A stretch of 8,425 bases of DNA from an uncultured beta proteobacterium (GCA_903930395.1 CAIYYE010000122.1:1-8425); one strand, 5' to 3'; positions 1 through 7,492 are shown, counted from the stretch's first letter. Notes: generated from the letters alone by a model not told the origin. Translations and numbers: made by a program.

Positions 1-660
1 AGGCAGATCCTGCAGGAAATTCCGCAGGCCGAGGTCACGCTGATGACCCATTTTGCCGAGGCCGATGGCGAACGTGGCGTGACCGAACAACTCGAACGTT
101 TTCACGCGATGGCGGGTGACTGGCGTGGCCCGGTCAGCCTGGCCAATTCAGCCGCCATCCTGCGCCACCCGCAAACGCGTGGCGACTGGGTGCGACCGGG
201 CATCATGCTCTATGGCGCCAGTCCGTTTGCTGATCAGAGCGCGACCGATCTGGGTCTGCAGCCAGTCATGACGCTGGAGAGCGCCATCATCGGTGTTCAG
301 GATCTTTCGGCCGGTGACCGCATCGGCTATGGCGGTACCTTCACGGCCGACCGGCCGATGCGCATCGGCATCGTCGCCTGCGGCTACGCCGATGGTTACC
401 CGCGCCACGCCCCGACGGGTACGCCGATAGCGGTCATGGGCAAGCGGACGCGGACCCTGGGCCGGGTGTCGATGGACATGCTGGCCTGTGACCTGAGCGA
501 TATCCCGGAAGCCGGCATCGGCGCGCCGGTTACCTTGTGGGGCGAGGGCATCGCCGGTAGCGTGGCGGCCGATGAAGTGGCCATCGCGGCGGGAACCATC
601 GCCTACGAACTGTTCTGTGCCGTCGCTCCCCGCGTGCCGGTCATCGTCGACGGAAAATAA
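1..660 (+). CDS. alr: Alanine racemase, C-terminal part (5' end outside window)
   Basis: This is the 3' portion of a PLP-dependent alanine racemase, which converts L-alanine to D-alanine in the cytoplasm for peptidoglycan synthesis. The frame is open from the first base, so the gene starts upstream. About 219 residues are visible; family members are usually 355-370 long, so the N-terminal part of the barrel with the PLP lysine is missing. Visible family motifs are [19 protein letters not shown] and IGYGGTFTA, where the Tyr at bases 328-330 corresponds to the second catalytic base of the family. [11 protein letters not shown] and [14 protein letters not shown] (a substrate-site Met region) follow, then VTLWGEG near the end. 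Its TAA stop shares one base with the ATG of radA, so the two are surely co-transcribed. A catabolic paralogue (dadX) cannot be excluded from sequence alone, but no dadA neighbour is visible and the radA context favours alr. Confidence 0.95.
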   Translation, partial: RQILQEIPQAEVTLMTHFAEADGERGVTEQLERFHAMAGDWRGPVSLANSAAILRHPQTRGDWVRPGIMLYGASPFADQSATDLGLQPVMTLESAIIGVQDLSAGDRIGYGGTFTADRPMRIGIVACGYADGYPRHAPTGTPIAVMGKRTRTLGRVSMDMLACDLSDIPEAGIGAPVTLWGEGIAGSVAADEVAIAAGTIAYELFCAVAPRVPVIVDGK

Positions 661-2021
661 TGGCCAAATTGAAGACCATCTATAGTTGTACCGAGTGTGG
701 TGCGACCAGCCCGAAATGGCAGGGCCAGTGCCCTGGATGCAATGATTGGAACACGCTGGTCGAAACGGTGGCCGAGAAGGCACCGACCAATAGCCGCTTC
801 GAGTCACTGGCGCCGACGGCAAAATTGCAGAATCTTTCGGAAATCGAAGCGCGCGAGGTTGAGCGCATCGCTACCGGCATCGGCGAATTCGACCGGGCGC
901 TCGGCGGCGGGCTGGTCAATGGCGCCGTCGTCCTGATCGGCGGCGATCCCGGTATCGGCAAGAGCACCTTGCTTTTGCAGGCGCTGGCCCACCTTTCGCT
1001 CGCCAACAAGGTGCTTTACGTCAGCGGCGAAGAGTCCGGCGAGCAGGTGGCCCTGCGTGCCCGCCGACTCGGTCTCGATACCCGGCGCCTGCAATTGATG
1101 GCCGAAATCAACCTCGAACGCATCCTTGCCACCTTGCAAGCTGAAAAGCCGACGGTTGCGGTCATCGACTCGATCCAGACGCTTTGGTCCGACCAGCTGT
1201 CGAGCGCCCCCGGTTCGGTCGCCCAGGTCCGCGAATGTGCGGCACAACTGACCCGGCTGGCCAAACAGGCCGGCATCACCGTCATTCTCGTCGGCCATGT
1301 GACGAAGGAGGGCGCTCTGGCCGGGCCGCGCGTACTCGAGCACATCGTCGATACCGTGCTCTATTTCGAGGGTGACACGCATTCCAGCTTCCGCCTCGTG
1401 CGGGCCGTCAAGAATCGTTTCGGCGCGGTCAATGAGTTGGGCGTCTTCGCCATGACCGACAAGGGCCTGAAGGGCGTCAACAATCCGTCGGCGCTTTTTC
1501 TCTCGCAGCACGGGCAGGATGTCGCCGGCTCCTGCGTGATGGTGACGCAGGAAGGAACGCGACCGCTGCTTGTTGAAATTCAGGCACTGGTCGATACCTC
1601 GCATGGCAATCCGCGGCGCTTGACGGTCGGTCTTGATCCACAACGCCTGGCCATGCTGCTGGCTGTCCTGCATCGCCATGCCGGTATCGTGTGTTTCGAT
1701 CAGGATGTTTTCGTCAATGCGGTCGGCGGCGTCAAGATCACCGAGCCGGCAGCCGATCTTGCGGTGCTTCTATCGATTACATCTTCATTGAAAAACAAAC
1801 CATTGCCATCGAAACTTATAGTATTTGGTGAGGTTGGTCTGGCCGGTGAAATACGCCCGGCACCGCGCGGGCAGGAGCGTTTGAAGGAGGCGGCCAAGCT
1901 GGGTTTCACGCGGGCGCTGATCCCGGAGGCGAATCGACCCAAGCAGGCCATTCCCGGCATGGAGGTCATCGCCGTCAAACGGGTCGAAGAGGCAGTGGCG
2001 CGGATACGCGAGATCGAATAA
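660..2021 (+). CDS. radA: DNA repair protein RadA (Sms)
   Basis: RadA is a RecA-related ATPase that drives branch migration and processes recombination intermediates during repair. The 453-residue protein is normal length (about 450-460). In order it has a four-Cys zinc finger (C10, C13, C24, C27); a RecA-like core with Walker A GGDPGIGKST (K101) and Walker B VAVIDS (D170); the RadA-specific KNRFG motif at 251-255; and a C-terminal Lon-protease-like domain from about residue 270, containing NAVGGVKI and GEVGLAGEIRPAPRG. In RadA this last domain is structural and not a working protease. The ATG overlaps the alr stop by one base, with a weak GGAAA just upstream, and the protein begins with the usual MAKxKxxYxC pattern, so the start is firm. 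A short AT-rich patch with rarer codons lies inside the Lon-like domain (about 1771-1830). The next gene follows after 28 bp with no visible terminator. Confidence 0.98.
   Translation: MAKLKTIYSCTECGATSPKWQGQCPGCNDWNTLVETVAEKAPTNSRFESLAPTAKLQNLSEIEAREVERIATGIGEFDRALGGGLVNGAVVLIGGDPGIGKSTLLLQALAHLSLANKVLYVSGEESGEQVALRARRLGLDTRRLQLMAEINLERILATLQAEKPTVAVIDSIQTLWSDQLSSAPGSVAQVRECAAQLTRLAKQAGITVILVGHVTKEGALAGPRVLEHIVDTVLYFEGDTHSSFRLVRAVKNRFGAVNELGVFAMTDKGLKGVNNPSALFLSQHGQDVAGSCVMVTQEGTRPLLVEIQALVDTSHGNPRRLTVGLDPQRLAMLLAVLHRHAGIVCFDQDVFVNAVGGVKITEPAADLAVLLSITSSLKNKPLPSKLIVFGEVGLAGEIRPAPRGQERLKEAAKLGFTRALIPEANRPKQAIPGMEVIAVKRVEEAVARIREIE
1771..1830 (+). other. AT-rich island inside radA
   Basis: This 60-base stretch has 19 G/C bases (32%) inside a gene that is otherwise strongly GC-rich. 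It uses codons that are rare elsewhere in the window (CTA just before it, then ACA, TCA, ATA and GTA) but stays in frame and encodes normal RadA residues around LKNKPLPSKLIVFGEVG. It includes a TATAGT hexamer at 1817-1822 and a TTGAAA at 1788-1793, but the 23-base spacing between them is too long for a standard sigma-70 promoter. It may be a relaxed codon-use patch or a weak internal start site for the downstream signalling genes; the sequence does not decide between these. Confidence 0.4.
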
Positions 2022-2049
2022 GCTCCCTTGGATACTACTTTCGATCTAT

Positions 2050-4137
2050 ATGTTTAACCTCTCCCGTTACTTTTCAACTGTCAGCTTCATTCTGGTTGTC
2101 CTTGCCGCCGGCGTGCTCGGCCCGCTTTACCAGAAACTGTCCATGCAGCAACTTCAGGATCTCGCCGAGGGACGCAACATCGCCATGGCGCAGGTCTTCA
2201 AAAACACCCTGCACGATTCGCTCGATGCGGTGATGGACGACACGGTTGGCCGGGATGCCGAATTTCTGAGTCAGTCCGATGAATCCCGCCGTCTCCATGC
2301 CAGCGTCCTTGACCTGATGCGCGATACGGCGGTCATCCGCGTCAAGCTCTACAACCGTCTCGGCAATACGGTGTTTTCCACCGATGCCGGGCAAGTCGGT
2401 GAAAGTCGTCTGGACAACCCCGGATTCCGCACGGCAATGAGTGGCGGCATTGCCAGCGAGCTGACCCGTCGCGACACCGTGGACAGTTTTGAAGGGGTTC
2501 TTGCCCAGGTTGATATCCTGGCCACCTATATTCCCATCCGCAGCGCCGATCAGTCGATTACCGGCGTATTCGAGCTGTACCAGAACGTCACGCCCTTTGT
2601 CAGTCACCTGCAACGCAATATGTGGCTGGTCACGGGCGGGGTGGCACTGGTTTTTGGCATGCTCTATCTCATGCAGTTTCTGGTCGTCCGGCGTGCCCAG
2701 GGCATCCTTGAGGAGCAGGAAGGGCATATCGCCGCCGCCCGCGATACGCTGGAAATCCAGGTCGCTGCCCGGACCGATGAACTGAAGCGGACCAATACCC
2801 AGCTCGAGGCCGAAATTGCCGAACGGCGGCAGGCACAGAGCAAGCTCAACTACCTGGCCTACCACGACCCGCTGACCGGGCTGGCCAACCGGCGCAGCTT
2901 CATCGAGCGGCTCGAACAGAATCTCCGCGAATCGGCTGCTGAAGGTGAGCGCCTGGCCGTTCTCTTCATCGACCTCGATCAGTTCAAGCAGGTCAACGAT
3001 TCCCTCGGCCATGGTGTCGGTGACGAGTTGCTGGTGGCGGTTGCAGCCCGGCTCTCCGATCGGGTCGGTCTGATCGACATGCTGGCCCGCCTTGGTGGCG
3101 ACGAATTCATCTGCTTGATGGAGGCCGTACGCGACAAGGACGAGGTCGAAATGCTCGCCCGCGAGATCATCGCTGCTTTCGACGATCCGTTCGTCCTCGG
3201 CGATCACGAGCTTTTCCTCAGCGCGGCGGTGGGCGTCAGCCTTTCACCCGGTGATGGCGACAGCGTCCTTGATCTGATGCGCAACGCCGACACGGCCATG
3301 TATCGCGCCAAGGCGCTGGGCCGTGGCAATTTCCATTTCTACACCCCTGAAATGACCCGCGATGCGCAGGAGCGCATACGCATGGAGAACCTGCTGCGGC
3401 GGGCGCTCGACAATGGCGAGCTGTCAGTGCACCTGCAGCCCCAGGTCGAGACATCAACCGGGCAACTGGTCGGTGCCGAAGCCCTGGTTCGCTGGAACAG
3501 CCCGGAGCTGGGTCTGGTCATGCCAATGCGCTTCATTCCACTGGCCGAAGACTCCGGACTGATTGTCGGGCTGGGCAACTGGGTGTTGCGCGAAACCTGC
3601 CGCCAGGTCATGCAATGGCGGGCGAGCGGCTTTGACCTGCCGCAGGTCTCGGTCAATCTGTCGGTCAAGCAACTCGAGCGGCCCGAGTTTGTCGAGGTGC
3701 TCAGTGAAATCCTCGATGAAACCGGTATGGATGCGGCCAGCCTCAAGCTGGAGCTGACCGAGTCGGTGGTCATGGCTGTCGGCGACGCTTTTTCGTTGCT
3801 CGAGCGCGTACGTGATCTGGGCATCAGCCTGGCCCTGGATGATTTTGGCACGGGTTACTCGTCGCTCAGCTATCTCAAGATGCTGCCGGTGCAGCAACTC
3901 AAGATCGACAAATCCTTTGTCGATGGCATAGGCAAGAATCCGGGCGATGAAGCCATCATCCGGACGGTCATGGCGCTGGCCTGCAGCCTGGATTTCGAGG
4001 TGGTGGCCGAAGGCGTCGAAACGATAGAGCAATCGGATTTCCTGGCGGCGCTGGGTTGTCAGCAATTGCAGGGACACCTGCATGGCAAGGCGGTGGCCCC
4101 TCAGGAGTTTCGCGCCCGCTGGTCGGCCCTGCCGTGA
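2050..4137 (+). CDS. Membrane-bound GGDEF-EAL cyclic-di-GMP enzyme with periplasmic sensor domain
   Basis: A 695-residue inner-membrane protein predicted to make and/or degrade cyclic-di-GMP. TM1 spans about residues 7-29 and TM2 about 191-213. They enclose a periplasmic domain of about 160 residues that resembles a Cache-type sensor (VKLYNRLGNTVFST, then LATYIPIRSADQSITGVFEL). A charged, probably coiled-coil linker (about 214-265) leads to a GGDEF domain beginning YLAYHDPLTGLANRRSF, with an intact GGDEF motif at 349-353. The allosteric I-site RxxD is not conserved: its Arg position is G340 (GLID). The EAL domain has EAL at 477-479, NLS in VSVNLSVKQ, ELTE, DDFGTGYSS (D597, D598), K621 and AEGVET (E654), so phosphodiesterase residues look complete. 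No good Shine-Dalgarno precedes the ATG; it was chosen because it gives a complete TM1. The stop overlaps the next gene's GTG. The signal sensed is unknown. Confidence 0.93.
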   Translation: MFNLSRYFSTVSFILVVLAAGVLGPLYQKLSMQQLQDLAEGRNIAMAQVFKNTLHDSLDAVMDDTVGRDAEFLSQSDESRRLHASVLDLMRDTAVIRVKLYNRLGNTVFSTDAGQVGESRLDNPGFRTAMSGGIASELTRRDTVDSFEGVLAQVDILATYIPIRSADQSITGVFELYQNVTPFVSHLQRNMWLVTGGVALVFGMLYLMQFLVVRRAQGILEEQEGHIAAARDTLEIQVAARTDELKRTNTQLEAEIAERRQAQSKLNYLAYHDPLTGLANRRSFIERLEQNLRESAAEGERLAVLFIDLDQFKQVNDSLGHGVGDELLVAVAARLSDRVGLIDMLARLGGDEFICLMEAVRDKDEVEMLAREIIAAFDDPFVLGDHELFLSAAVGVSLSPGDGDSVLDLMRNADTAMYRAKALGRGNFHFYTPEMTRDAQERIRMENLLRRALDNGELSVHLQPQVETSTGQLVGAEALVRWNSPELGLVMPMRFIPLAEDSGLIVGLGNWVLRETCRQVMQWRASGFDLPQVSVNLSVKQLERPEFVEVLSEILDETGMDAASLKLELTESVVMAVGDAFSLLERVRDLGISLALDDFGTGYSSLSYLKMLPVQQLKIDKSFVDGIGKNPGDEAIIRTVMALACSLDFEVVAEGVETIEQSDFLAALGCQQLQGHLHGKAVAPQEFRARWSALP

Positions 4138-6623
4138 AATCGGGGCTGGCCTGGCGCACACTCAGTCGCGAGTTGCGTTCAGGTGAGCTCAGGCTGCTTT
4201 TTGCCGCACTCGCCATCGCCGTAGCCGCCGTGACTGCGGTCGGTTTTTTTGCCGATCGTGTGCGTCTGGCGCTGGAGCGCGAGGCCCGGCAGATGATGGG
4301 TGGCGACCTCATCCTGATTGCCGATCATGCTTTGCCCGATAACTACACGGCCGAGGCTGGCCGACGCGGCCTCAATCTGGCGCAAACGCTGGTATTTCCC
4401 AGCATGGTTATCAGCGCAAGCGGGGCGCAACTGGCTGACATCAAGGCCGTCAGTCCGGCTTATCCCTTGCGCGGACGGCTCGAAGCCAGACAGCGGGCGG
4501 GCGAGCCGGGATTGCCTGTCGAAGGCGGCCCACAACCGGGTTCGGTCTGGCTCGATGAACGGCTCTCGGCAGCCCTTCAGGTGGCACCGGGCGGGCGTGT
4601 GACGGTCGGCACGCAACAACTGCGGGTTGCCGCCATCCTGACCCGTGAGCCGGACCGGGGCGTCAATTTCTTCAGTCTGGCCCCGCGTCTGATGATGCAT
4701 GTCGATGATTTGCCGGCAACCGGGCTAATCCTGCCCGGCGCGCGCATTCGCTACAGCCTGCTGGCGGCCGGCGAGGCAAAACGCGTCGCCGACTATCAAA
4801 GCTGGCTGAGCGAACGCCTGGCGCGTGGCGAGCGTCTCGAAGATACCCGCAATGCCCGGCCGGAAATCCGTGGCGCGCTGGACAGGGCCGAGCGGTTTTT
4901 GGCACTCTCGACAGTATTGACGGTGGTTCTCGCTGCCGTCGCCACGGCCATGGCGGCTCGCCGCTACATGCAGCGCCATCTCGATGCCTGCGCCGTCATG
5001 CGCTGTCTGGGCATGACCCAGGGCGGGCTGCTGCGCCTGCATGGCTGGCTTTTTCTTTGGTTGGCCGGGCTCGCTGCCAGTCTCGGCAGCCTTGCTGGCT
5101 ATGCTGCACATTTCGTCTTGATCCATTGGCTATCCAGCCTGCTCGTCCTTGAACTCCCGGCGCCGGGCTGGTGGCCGCTGGTCGGCGGCTTTGGCGTGGC
5201 AGCCGTCCTGCTCTTCGGCTTCGCTTTCCCGCCACTCATGCAACTGGCCAGCGTGCCCACCCTGCGCGTCCTGCGGCGCGAACTCGGGCCGCCCCGAGCC
5301 TCGTCCCTGGGGGCGTACGCCATCGGCCTCGTTCTGCTGGCTGCGCTGATCATCGGCATGGCGGGCAATGTCCGTCTCGGTGTTTCGGCGGTTGTGGGCT
5401 TCATGCTGGCCCTCGGCAGTTTCTGGATGATGGCCCGCCTGATGATTGCCGTCATTGCCCGCTTGCGTGGCGGCGCCGGCTTCGGCTGGCGCCAGGGGCT
5501 GGCCAGCCTGACCCGCCATGCCTCGTCGAGCGCCGTGCAGATTGTCGCGCTGGCCATCGGCCTCATGGCGATGTTGTTGCTGACGGTGATCCGGGCCGAG
5601 TTGCTCGATGCCTGGCAAAAGTCCGTTCCGGCCGATGCGCCCAACCGTTTCGTCATCAATATCCAGCCCGATCAGCGGGAGCCAGTGGCCGCCTTGTTGC
5701 GCGCCAGCGGCATCGAGGCCGAGCTGTTGCCCATGGTTCGCGCCCGGCTGATCAAAATCGCCGGGCGGGAGGTCAGCCCGGCCAGTTTCCCCGACGATGA
5801 ACGTGCCCAGCGCCTGATCGAGCGGGAGTTCAACCTGTCGTGGCAAAGCGTGCTGCCGGCCGGCAACCGGGTGACGGCAGGCCGCTGGTTCGGGCCCGAA
5901 GAGGCCGGGCAGGGCCTGGCTTCGGTCGAGGAGGGCCTGGCCAAAACGCTGGGCATCCAGCTGGGCGACGAACTGGTGTTCATGGTCGCCGGCGTCGAGA
6001 AGCGGGTGCGGACGAGCAGCCTGCGCAAGCTGGCCTGGGATTCGATGCGGGTCAATTTCTTCGTGCTGACTCCGCCCGGCGTCATCGACGATGCGCCGGC
6101 CAGCTACATCACCAGTTTCCATCTGCCCGGCGAACGGGCTGATGCGGCGTCCGAACTGGCCCGACGTTTTCCCGGCCTGACCATGATCGATGTCGGCGCC
6201 ATCCTGCGCCAGTTGCAGTCCGTCATTGGCCAGGTGGCCGGTGCCGTGCAGTTTGTTTTTGTCTTTGCCCTGCTGGCCGGTGGCATCGTGCTCTATTCGG
6301 CCTTATTGATCAGCTTTGACGAACGGCGCCACGAACTGGCCGTCATGCGCGCGCTGGGCGCCCAGCGCGCGCAACTGCGCCAGGCCATGCTGGTCGAACT
6401 CGGCGTGGTCGGCGGCCTGGCCGGGCTGATGGCCGCCATCGGCGCCATGCTGCTCGGCTACATCATTGGCCAGCAGGCGTTTCAGCTTGAACTCTCGTTT
6501 GGTTTCTGGCTGCCGGTCTTGTCGACGGTCGGTGGCGGCTTGCTGGCGGTGCTCATCGGCTGGCTGGCTGTCCGCCAGTTGATTGCGACGCCACCCTTGC
6601 TGGCCTTGCGACACGGCGCCTGA
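4134..6623 (+). CDS. FtsX/MacB-type ABC transporter permease, YbbP-like
   Basis: A large inner-membrane permease of the FtsX-like family, the membrane half of type VII ABC machines that act on the envelope rather than transporting across a classical channel. The GTG start at 4134 overlaps the preceding stop (GTGA), giving 829 residues. The frame is open further upstream to an ATG at 4056, but those 26 residues would lie over the EAL-domain coding region and look unlike an N-terminus. About ten TM segments are visible: one near residues 19-39, three from about 257 to 370 and three more before the second large periplasmic region. The last three (from VQFVFVFALLAGGIVLYSALL to FWLPVLSTVGGGLLAVLIGWLAV) close the protein. 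This duplicated layout fits YbbP. Family motifs are RRHELAVMRALGAQRAQLRQAML in the second half and a degenerate copy, CAVMRCLGMTQ, in the first. The ATPase partner (YbbA-like) is not adjacent, so it must be encoded elsewhere. The substrate is unknown. Confidence 0.9.
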   Translation: MKSGLAWRTLSRELRSGELRLLFAALAIAVAAVTAVGFFADRVRLALEREARQMMGGDLILIADHALPDNYTAEAGRRGLNLAQTLVFPSMVISASGAQLADIKAVSPAYPLRGRLEARQRAGEPGLPVEGGPQPGSVWLDERLSAALQVAPGGRVTVGTQQLRVAAILTREPDRGVNFFSLAPRLMMHVDDLPATGLILPGARIRYSLLAAGEAKRVADYQSWLSERLARGERLEDTRNARPEIRGALDRAERFLALSTVLTVVLAAVATAMAARRYMQRHLDACAVMRCLGMTQGGLLRLHGWLFLWLAGLAASLGSLAGYAAHFVLIHWLSSLLVLELPAPGWWPLVGGFGVAAVLLFGFAFPPLMQLASVPTLRVLRRELGPPRASSLGAYAIGLVLLAALIIGMAGNVRLGVSAVVGFMLALGSFWMMARLMIAVIARLRGGAGFGWRQGLASLTRHASSSAVQIVALAIGLMAMLLLTVIRAELLDAWQKSVPADAPNRFVINIQPDQREPVAALLRASGIEAELLPMVRARLIKIAGREVSPASFPDDERAQRLIEREFNLSWQSVLPAGNRVTAGRWFGPEEAGQGLASVEEGLAKTLGIQLGDELVFMVAGVEKRVRTSSLRKLAWDSMRVNFFVLTPPGVIDDAPASYITSFHLPGERADAASELARRFPGLTMIDVGAILRQLQSVIGQVAGAVQFVFVFALLAGGIVLYSALLISFDERRHELAVMRALGAQRAQLRQAMLVELGVVGGLAGLMAAIGAMLLGYIIGQQAFQLELSFGFWLPVLSTVGGGLLAVLIGWLAVRQLIATPPLLALRHGA
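6346..6373. repeat. 28-base perfect palindrome inside permease gene
   Basis: The left arm TGCGCGCGCTGGGC (6346-6359) is followed immediately by its exact reverse complement (6360-6373), with no loop. It encodes MRALGAQRA, the conserved segment after a TM helix in FtsX-family permeases, so the protein constrains the sequence and alternating GC codons could produce the symmetry. In RNA it could fold as a very strong hairpin; there is no U-tract after it, so it is not a standard terminator. Confidence 0.7.
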
Positions 6624-6625
6624 GA

Positions 6626-7024
6626 CTAAAAATCGATCTCCGTCACATTGCGCAGGCCCTGCCGCCGGAAGCGAACCGCTTTGCTCATGCCCCGGATCAA
6701 GTCTATGCCCAAGCCGCCGATGGCGGCGGGCGAGGCTGCTTTTTGTTCTGATTGGGTGATGTCGAAAAGCGGCGCATCGTCGTCGTAGCGCAGGGTCAGA
6801 ACCTCGTCTTGGCGCACCAGCGTGAGGCCGACCTTGTGCTCGCTTTCACCCTGATGGCCGTGGGTGATCGTGTTCACGAAGAGTTCTTCGGCCACCAGTT
6901 GCAGGCGCAAGGCCGCATCGTCGGCGACGCCGAGACGTGTTGCCTGCTCAGCCATGCGCGCGAGTAGTCCGGGTAGCTCCGAATAGCGCGCGCTGACAAG
7001 AATGTCCGTAGAATTGTGAGTCAT
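6626..7024 (-). CDS. RsbW-like serine kinase / anti-sigma factor ATPase (HATPase_c)
   Basis: A 132-residue single-domain cytoplasmic GHKL ATPase of the RsbW/SpoIIAB type. Such proteins phosphorylate a STAS-domain antagonist and, in the same switch, bind a sigma factor or another target. The N-box is clear in LVAEELFVNTITHGH (E46, E47, N51, H55). A D-box-like DDDAPLFDIT follows at 81-90, and the GGLGIDLIRG nucleotide-lid motif at 103-112. Length matches stand-alone anti-sigma kinases (about 130-160). The ATG complement is at 7022-7024. The frame is open about 600 bases further upstream, but that part is antisense to fecR and ompA and has no domain character, so the ATG giving MTHNST was chosen. 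The upstream Shine-Dalgarno is weak. The stop lies 2 bp from the permease stop on the other strand. A matching PP2C phosphatase gene lies 1 kb upstream on the same strand; no STAS protein is visible. Confidence 0.88.
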   Translation of the reverse strand: MTHNSTDILVSARYSELPGLLARMAEQATRLGVADDAALRLQLVAEELFVNTITHGHQGESEHKVGLTLVRQDEVLTLRYDDDAPLFDITQSEQKAASPAAIGGLGIDLIRGMSKAVRFRRQGLRNVTEIDF

Positions 7025-7045
7025 CGAGTTTTCAAGGGGTTCACC
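7025..7045. promoter_or_regulatory. 21-bp divergent intergenic gap between kinase and fecR starts
   Basis: Only 21 bases separate the two back-to-back start codons. That is too short to hold two promoters, so the -10/-35 elements of each gene must lie inside the other gene, or at least one gene is read from a distant promoter. I see no convincing sigma-70 pair on either strand. TAGAAT at 7009-7014 is the best -10-like hexamer for the + strand, but it has no well-spaced -35. Confidence 0.5.
7034..7039 (+). promoter_or_regulatory. Ribosome binding site of fecR-like gene
   Basis: AAGGGG lies six bases before the ATG at 7046. It settles the start in favour of this ATG over an in-frame GTG at 7016, which would put ten extra residues before an obvious signal peptide and overlap the kinase start codon. 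Confidence 0.7.
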
Positions 7046-7492
7046 ATGATTAAAGCACATTGGGCCGCGCTTTGCGTATTGCTGGCCTGCTCCGCCCAGG
7101 CGGCCGAACCGGCCGGCACGATCAAGGTGGTCAAGGGTTCGGTCAGCATCGAACGCGACGGGAAGAAAATGCCGGCTACCGTCGGCAGTCAGGTCGAAAT
7201 CGCTGACCGGGTTCGCACCGGCAAGGAGTCGTCTGTGGGTGTCACGCTGCGCGACAACACCTTGCTCTCGGCGGGCCCCCATTCGCTCATCGTCATCGAT
7301 AAATTTACCTACGACCAGACGACGCAGGATGGCAGCATGTCCATCGGGATTCGCAAGGGGACGCTCTCTGTCGCCTCGGGCAAGATCGCCAAACGGACGC
7401 CCGAATCGGTCGATTTCCATACGCCGACGTCGGTGCTGGGTGTGCGTGGCACCGAGTTTGTCGTCGAGGTTGTGGGCGGCAGCGATGAATAA
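7046..7492 (+). CDS. Exported FecR-domain protein
   Basis: A 148-residue secreted protein consisting of a signal peptide and one FecR domain. The N-terminus MIKAHWAALCVLLACSAQA has a short charged start, a hydrophobic core and a likely signal peptidase I site after residue 19 (AQA-AEP). LLAC at 12-15 also resembles a lipobox, so lipidation at C15 is possible. The mature part starts GTIKVVKGSVSIERDGKKMPA, then VGSQVEIADRVRTGKESSVGVTLRDNTLLSAGP, and ends VDFHTPTSVLGVRGTEFVVEV. These are the hallmark features of FecR domains. Unlike the anti-sigma FecR of iron uptake, it has no cytoplasmic sigma-binding region and no TM helix, so it probably works in the periplasm or at a membrane surface as a binding or sensory module. 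Its last 8 bases overlap the downstream OmpA-type lipoprotein gene, implying coupled translation and a shared role. Confidence 0.88.
   Translation: MIKAHWAALCVLLACSAQAAEPAGTIKVVKGSVSIERDGKKMPATVGSQVEIADRVRTGKESSVGVTLRDNTLLSAGPHSLIVIDKFTYDQTTQDGSMSIGIRKGTLSVASGKIAKRTPESVDFHTPTSVLGVRGTEFVVEVVGGSDE

Noticed and set aside
1788..1822. Possible sigma-70 promoter TTGAAA ... TATAGT in radA
   Set aside because: The hexamers are each one base off consensus but 23 bases apart, outside the workable spacing, so it is not listed as a promoter.
2074..3207. 377-residue - strand open frame opposite the GGDEF-EAL gene
   Set aside because: It overlaps sensor and GGDEF-domain coding with intact motifs on the + strand, and no known domain is visible in the antisense product.
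4056..4133. ATG-initiated extension of the permease by 26 residues
   Set aside because: It lies wholly over the C-terminal EAL coding region and is Gly/Pro-rich with no family resemblance. The GTG overlapping the stop is the usual coupled start, although no strong Shine-Dalgarno is visible for it.
5171..5800. Long + strand open frame inside the permease gene
   Set aside because: It is low-complexity, Arg/Ala/Pro-rich sequence in an alternate frame of a conserved membrane protein gene, with no start context or recognisable domain.
5130..6122. 330-residue - strand open frame opposite the permease
   Set aside because: Its Gln/Asp/Gly/Arg-rich composition and lack of motifs are typical of antisense shadows in GC-rich genes.
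6993..7014. Possible promoter CTGACA ... TAGAAT before the FecR-domain gene
   Set aside because: The spacing is only 10 bases, too short for a sigma-70 promoter. No better pair was found nearby.
7016..7045. Alternative GTG start for the FecR-domain gene
   Set aside because: It would place ten residues before a clear signal peptide and overlap the kinase start codon, while the ATG at 7046 has a well-spaced AAGGGG.
7239..7484. Upstream part of the OmpA-type reading frame
   Set aside because: It is the +1 shadow of the FecR-domain gene (Ser/Arg-rich), and the lipoprotein signal begins only at 7485.
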